The position numbers were made by a program, and so were the translations under genes. From NCBI GenBank assembly GCA_020746105.1, contig CM036618.1, positions 16,413,001 through 16,477,000 on the forward strand: a stretch of 64,000 nucleotides of DNA. Direction: 5' to 3'. The notes below the pieces were generated by a model. It was not told the origin of the DNA. It searched no databases and worked only from the letters and a program-made list of their open reading frames with translations. This document shows positions 58,969 to 64,000 of the stretch, in pieces; the first letter of the stretch is position 1, and every line of letters starts with the position of its first letter. Origin of the DNA: Trogon surrucura (taxonomy: Eukaryota; Chordata; Aves; Trogoniformes; Trogonidae).

Positions 58969-61939
58969 CTCTTCAAGGAAAAAAATAAAGAAAAAAGACA
59001 ACAAGAAAAAAAATAATTCAGTTTTAGCACTCAGAACTCAATCAGTGCATGTTGATGAGAAGCTTCATTGTCCACAAAGAAAGGCAAAGGAAAAGAACAT
59101 TAACTGCTGCAGTCCCTGAGCAGATCCTGCCAGTAAATTACAGGAAGTTATCTAAAAGTAACAGCTTTCTGTAATTCGGCAGAAAGGCAGCAAGCTTTGA
59201 CACCTTCTTGAAGATGTGGCTAGAAATCTGACTTGAGTAATTCCTTGGTTTATGCAGCAATTGAGGGGATGCTTTTGCAATAGTCAGCAATCTCACCTGT
59301 TAAACAGCTTTTCTGTTTTACATGATTGGAAGAGAATAAACGTTAGAGGATCTGGGGCATGGCACAGTTTTGTGTATTTATACTTGCATGGCCCATCGTG
59401 GCTGAAAACTCATGGCTAAAGCAGTACAACGTATCTTTTAAAGCTGCTGCGTCATAGATAACGTAATGTTGCTGTAACTCAGATATTCTGAAATATAATG
59501 GCTTCCTTCTCACCTTAAGCAGTCTTTTTCCTGTAAACAGCCATTTTTATGTTTTTTTATTTTTAGAATGAGACAGTATCCATTACCTCTTTGATTTTGC
59601 GTTTAATTATTAGGAACCTATTGTGAGTGAAACCGCGTAATTTACTCATTCTGTCACGCAGGAGTCAGCCTATTCCAGCTGAATATCCCACGATTTAACT
59701 GCCGCCTGCTTTCCACAGTGAATACAATGAACTGGGATAACCAAAAGCCATGTCAGCTTTCTTTTCCTATTACAAAGTAGCTCTTGCCCTGGGCCCCATG
59801 TCCTTTCCCTCCTCAAGTAACCGTGAATAGAAAGCATGAAATGCTTCCTGTTTGTGGCAGTAATTCCCAAACACTGAACAGCCCCTCCTCAGCACTGCTT
59901 GGGAAATGAGCCTGTTGGGAAGCATCCTGTAGGAACCAGTCGAGCAAAAGAAAAGCTACCGTGAAACCACGCACTGCTCTTGATGGAAAAAGGAGTTAGA
60001 AAGGAACAACATGCAAAGTCGATGATTTGGATGTCTTTGTGTGACTTTGAAAAACATATTTTACATAGATAGTTATATTTTTGTACAGTTATTTGCATCA
60101 CATTAACTATGTATAGAGTAAATACTATATAATATAGCATATTGATATTATATGTAGTAGTATTAGAAGCACAATAAGAATTATAAAAACATGCAGGCAG
60201 CCTTTTAAGACCATGATCTACATTAAGTAGGCACTACTGACAAAATACCCATGTATGTACACAAAAATCAAACAGAAAAGTCGCGGTGAGCAGCACTGGT
60301 GCATCCGTTTGGTGAAGAGTAAATGGCAAGATGCAAAGCCTGTTAGGGGTGTTCAGTGCTAACATGGATCTGAGGATGCATCCTCTCTTTTGACACAAAA
60401 AGCAGATTACGGTTCCCTTTCAGCCTTGATGGAAACTGGCTCCTCCTGTTTTAAATACTGGTTCACCTACACCCCATCCAGCTGAAGGCAACAAGGGGAA
60501 AAGCCTGACACATCAGAGGTGTGTGCAGGAAACCCAAGGTCAAGCTCAGAAATGAATTGCACCAAATGCTGTTTCTACACAAAAGTACTAGATGTTTTGG
60601 TGTAATTCTAATCAGGTTTTCCACCATTATATGACTGTCAGGTAATTTGATAATTATTTGTCTTCGTTACATTGATGTTTTATGTTTAATGCAACAATTA
60701 TCAAGACACCTGACTGATACTTAACCAATTCTTTGTTCTTTTAAATTCTTTCCCGTATAATGAACTCGTATTTTCTTTTGTTAGATTGGAGGCATCTGTG
60801 GGTTCAGGGACCAACCACATTTTCAGGGGCAGGCACAGTATGGTTCTACGTGAGTGTTCATCATGGTCTTGAAAGTCTGGACTAAAGAGAAATAAAAATG
60901 CATGAACATGCTCTCAACACGTTAACGTTCAGTTACACCTTCAGGAATGGAAACTGCATTCAGCTATTCCACACAAGTTCTTACCTAGACTGCTTTATTT
61001 AAATACAGAGCCAAAACATGAAGAATTCATCTAACATGCAAAAGACTTTTCGTAGTTAAAAAAACCCATCACTTTACAGCACAAAGAGAATATCCAAAAT
61101 TTTGATCGCAGTGGGAGAGGCTTGTCTTACAAAGCATTGGATTCTAAACATGACCATGCAAAGCAGACTGATTTACCTGATTTTCAAACTTATTTACTTG
61201 AAAAGCATCATTAAAGTACATGAAAAATAGCAAGTTTTTTTTTAATTCATCCAGAGTAAGACAGAACATTCTGAGACAACTCAAAAGCATTTCCAGATGA
61301 AAAGGCACGCAGACTGCTTTACACAGGATTTGCTTGACTGACCACTGTCTGGATCTAATTGCGATGACTGAGAAAACACTGTAATATTTCTGTTTATAAA
61401 CTGTATTCCATAGACACAGTCAGCTCTTATAGGAAATCATTATTAGGAACAGAAATAGACATACCATTTACAAGGATTTAGTATACTTGCTCAGGATTTA
61501 TAGAGCCCACTGGTGGACATAACAAAACCCCTATATTTAAGCCTGAGGGTGGCAGAAACCAGCATCTTATCAGTGAGATGTTACAGATAGGGAATCAGCT
61601 AAGACTCAGCTATTTGTCCAATGGGTAGGTCCTGGAAACACAAGCTTTTTGTTTGTGAACGTTTTTGTTAAGTGAATGAGTTTGCCAAATGAAACAAAAA
61701 TATGCTTTCTGGTTTTGTACACCTGGTAAGCTCTTGTGTACCTGTGGGATCCTAAAATCACAATGCCAAACGTAACCATAAATCCAGGAACGTGCTTTCA
61801 AAGTCGTGGTAAGGATTTTATGGCCGTTTTTCATCATCAAACACACACCACTGGAACCAGAAAATGGGCATTGCAGGAGACTTTTTACCAGCATTGGCCT
61901 TTGCCATTCGGAGTCCCGGTGACTCTCAGTTGCAGAAGA

Positions 61940-61989
61940 AACTGCTTCTTTTCCAGGCTAAATAATTCTATGATTCTATCATTCTATGA
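61940..61989 (+). mobile_element. CR1 3' tail remnant
   Basis: About 50 bp: CTTTTCCAGGCTAAATAATTCT-like 3' end followed by three degenerate ATTCTATG octamers. Confidence 0.75.
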
Positions 61990-62832
61990 AGCAAGCAAGG
62001 GAGAACATGTTTCCCACTAACTCTATAACGGTTGTCATCCCCTCTTTCCTTTAAAGCTGCTCAGACTGTGGTACCCGACTTGTCGATTGCTGACTTTGTG
62101 GCACCAGGAAGCAAAGACTTCGAGTCTTATTTTGCTGCTTCAATGAACTCAGCGTTCCCAGCCCAGATTTATGTCTCTCCTGGATACAAGTGGGTGGCAC
62201 AGGCTAAACTTTCAAATGCTTGTGAAATTCCAAGCCGTGAACATAGACGGTGACCAGATCTATTAAAAGAAAAAAAAAAAAAAGCAAACCACGCTGACAC
62301 AGAAGGAGAGCCCTCGACCCCAACTACTGATCAGTCAAAGGGCACGTCCCTACCACACTGTCAGTTTCCATGGAGAGCACGCAGAGAAAAATATTTGCCA
62401 ATACAAAGGGGAGAAAAAAGGGAAAGACCTGGACCTGGAAGAGCTGCTTAAAACTACGATAAAAAGAAAAAAGCCACTCCGAGGAACTTGGGAGCCTAGG
62501 AAACAATTGTGGATACAAATGAAGCAGGTCAGGCAGATGTCTTAGAAATCCATAGATAACGCTGCCAAAGAGAGATGCCAAGTCCAGCCATCTGAAAACG
62601 AGAGTAGAAGTGCATTAGTCACTACAGAGAACAGCTCTCAAATTCAAACGTGACCAGGAAAAACAGGGATCTTCTTAAGGGTTAACGTCTGTTACACTGA
62701 GGGTCAACTTCAGGTTCAACTGCAGCTGAAGGTTTTGAAGAAAACCTTCTGCTACGAGCCTGCACTCCAGCTGCTGTGACTGAGAAAAGACGTTCCCTCG
62801 CGGCCACGAGGCCAGTACGTGCCCTGAGTCCT

Positions 62833-62850
62833 GTGACCGGGACTGGTCAC
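62833..62850. promoter_or_regulatory. Everted half-site pair in CpG-rich patch
   Basis: GTGACCGGGACTGGTCAC: exact inverted arms (TGACC and GGTCA) with a 6-base centre, an everted-repeat nuclear receptor pattern. It sits in a stretch of about 100 bp with roughly nine CpGs in otherwise CpG-poor DNA. Function is speculative. Confidence 0.25.
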
Positions 62851-62880
62851 GATAACACAGAACGACGGCCAGGAGCAGGA

Positions 62881-63022
62881 GGACACCTCTGGGTGTATAA
62901 GGAGAGGCTGGATGTGGCACTTAGAGCCCTGGTCTGGCCGATGTGGTGGTGTTGGGTCATAGGCTGGACTGGATGATCGCAGAGGTGTTTTCCAGCCTCA
63001 ACAATTCGTGATTCTGTGACAC
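62881..63022 (+). mobile_element. CR1 LINE 3' fragment
   Basis: About 140 bp resembling the CR1 terminus: GGCTGGATGTGGCACTTAGA, GGCTGGACTGGATGATCGCA and a final GTGATTCTGTGA. 5'-truncated, no clear octamer array. Confidence 0.85.
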
Positions 63023-64000
63023 GAAAAAGATCTCGAACGGGAGATCTTTCGCACAGGGCGACAAAGCTGGTGACACACCGGTGGCTTTTTAGTTGCAGTT
63101 GTCTTTGATAAAGATCAGTGAGGAGTATTAAGTTTCTGAGAAGACCTGAGATCTAGCACAGCGATTCTGGATAAAATTTCTCCTATACTTAGGGCAGCAT
63201 GGCCATCCAAAGGAAAGCTACAGGCTTTAGAGTGTGGAAATTAATCTAGGGCTTTTGACAGCTCTTATTGAAGTAGACTGATAAAGAAAGTCTGCTGTCA
63301 GCAGAAACCAAGTAAAGTAAAGAATATATGGGGCTGTGTTAAGAAGACTTGAAAAAAAGTCAAGTGATCCAAGTGGGAAATTAGGCAGACACCGTTAATT
63401 ACTAACAAACTCAATATTAGATACGACTTACAAATTATTACAGGAGGAAAAGTTCCATATTAAGTTGCAAATTTTTTGCATTATAAAATATATTTGACAC
63501 TACTACTTTAGTATATTAATCCTTCCAGCAAAACAGTATATTAAGTAGACAGCTTTCATACTTCTGAAATGGCCTAACAGAGTAATTTCTATTGTATCAT
63601 TTCTAAGAGGAGAATGCGAAATTGTTTCCAAGCTCACTGTTACTCCAAAATAATAAGTTATAGCTATGGAAAGTTCATCACTTGCATAAAATGAGGAGTT
63701 TTGTATGGACAAACTACGGACTTAAATATCCAAAACATTATCTGTTACAATTTGTCTGGGAGAAGAAAGCATCCTTTACTGCAGGTTAACAATTTGTTCA
63801 CAGATCAGTACCACAAAATTTGCTACTGGGATCCTTTTGTTCTTTGAACACGAGTTAGATCCATCCAGTAACATCCAAAATCCATCAATATTTCTAAAGT
63901 TTCATAAAACCTCTAGAAATTCTTGAAAACGTGTTTCAGAAACAACAAGCTGATTCAGAGGAAGAAAATTCTAGGGCAGGGACTTGTATGTAAATGTAAC

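Larger units (their letters stand above)
58969..64000. other. Region upstream of the GREB1 start codon
   Basis: 5 kb, probably the intron before the start-codon exon, since an acceptor directly precedes the ATG. No 5' UTR exon or promoter could be identified. Holds two CR1 tails, a CpG-rich patch at 62780-62890 and an SF-1/ERR-like half-site CCAAGGTCA at 60534-60542. Confidence 0.65.

Overview
The window is avian nuclear DNA. Two things show this: many CR1 (chicken repeat 1) LINE copies, including 3' ends with the octamer ATTCTATG tail, and a solo avian-type LTR. The sequence is AT-rich and intron-like throughout. The species cannot be told from the sequence; a neognath bird is most likely.

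Nearly all of the window is one host gene on the minus strand, GREB1 (growth regulating estrogen receptor binding 1). I could place 31 coding exons by homology with my memory of human GREB1, by splice signals and by reading phase. They run from the ATG at 58968 (protein start [20 protein letters not shown]) down to 1439 (ending NLGPQ). The exons total 5607 nt (1869 codons), every junction is in phase, and no internal stop was found. The last coding exon and 3' UTR (about 100 residues in human) lie beyond the left edge. The 5' non-coding exon(s) and promoter were not recognised in 58969-64000. GREB1 rather than GREB1L is called because the N-terminus and the zinc-ribbon-like exon match GREB1.

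Region by region, from the 5' end of the gene (right) to the 3' end (left): 58969-64000 is upstream intron or flank with two CR1 tails and a small CpG-rich patch. 49087-58811 is intron 1, holding a 1.6 kb CR1 with an intact 482-codon reverse-transcriptase frame, a second decayed CR1 directly behind it and a nested CR1 pair. 41268-49086 carries exons 2-5 with a long intron 3. 32331-40542 is an exon-dense block (exons 6-15) that includes a 34-nt microexon and, in intron 12, a perfect 30-bp hairpin. 21167-30517 carries exons 16-22 with one CR1. 12895-21166 is the long intron 22 (one CR1), exons 23-24 and an intron with an exon-like unidentified frame. 1439-12894 carries exons 25-31, an old 1.3 kb CR1, a young CR1 tail and the solo LTR.

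No second host gene, RNA gene, CRISPR array or bacterial feature was found. The most unusual items are the perfect palindrome, the frame-critical microexon, the NAGNAG acceptor ahead of the poly-Glu exon and a P-loop motif divided by a 6.3-kb intron.
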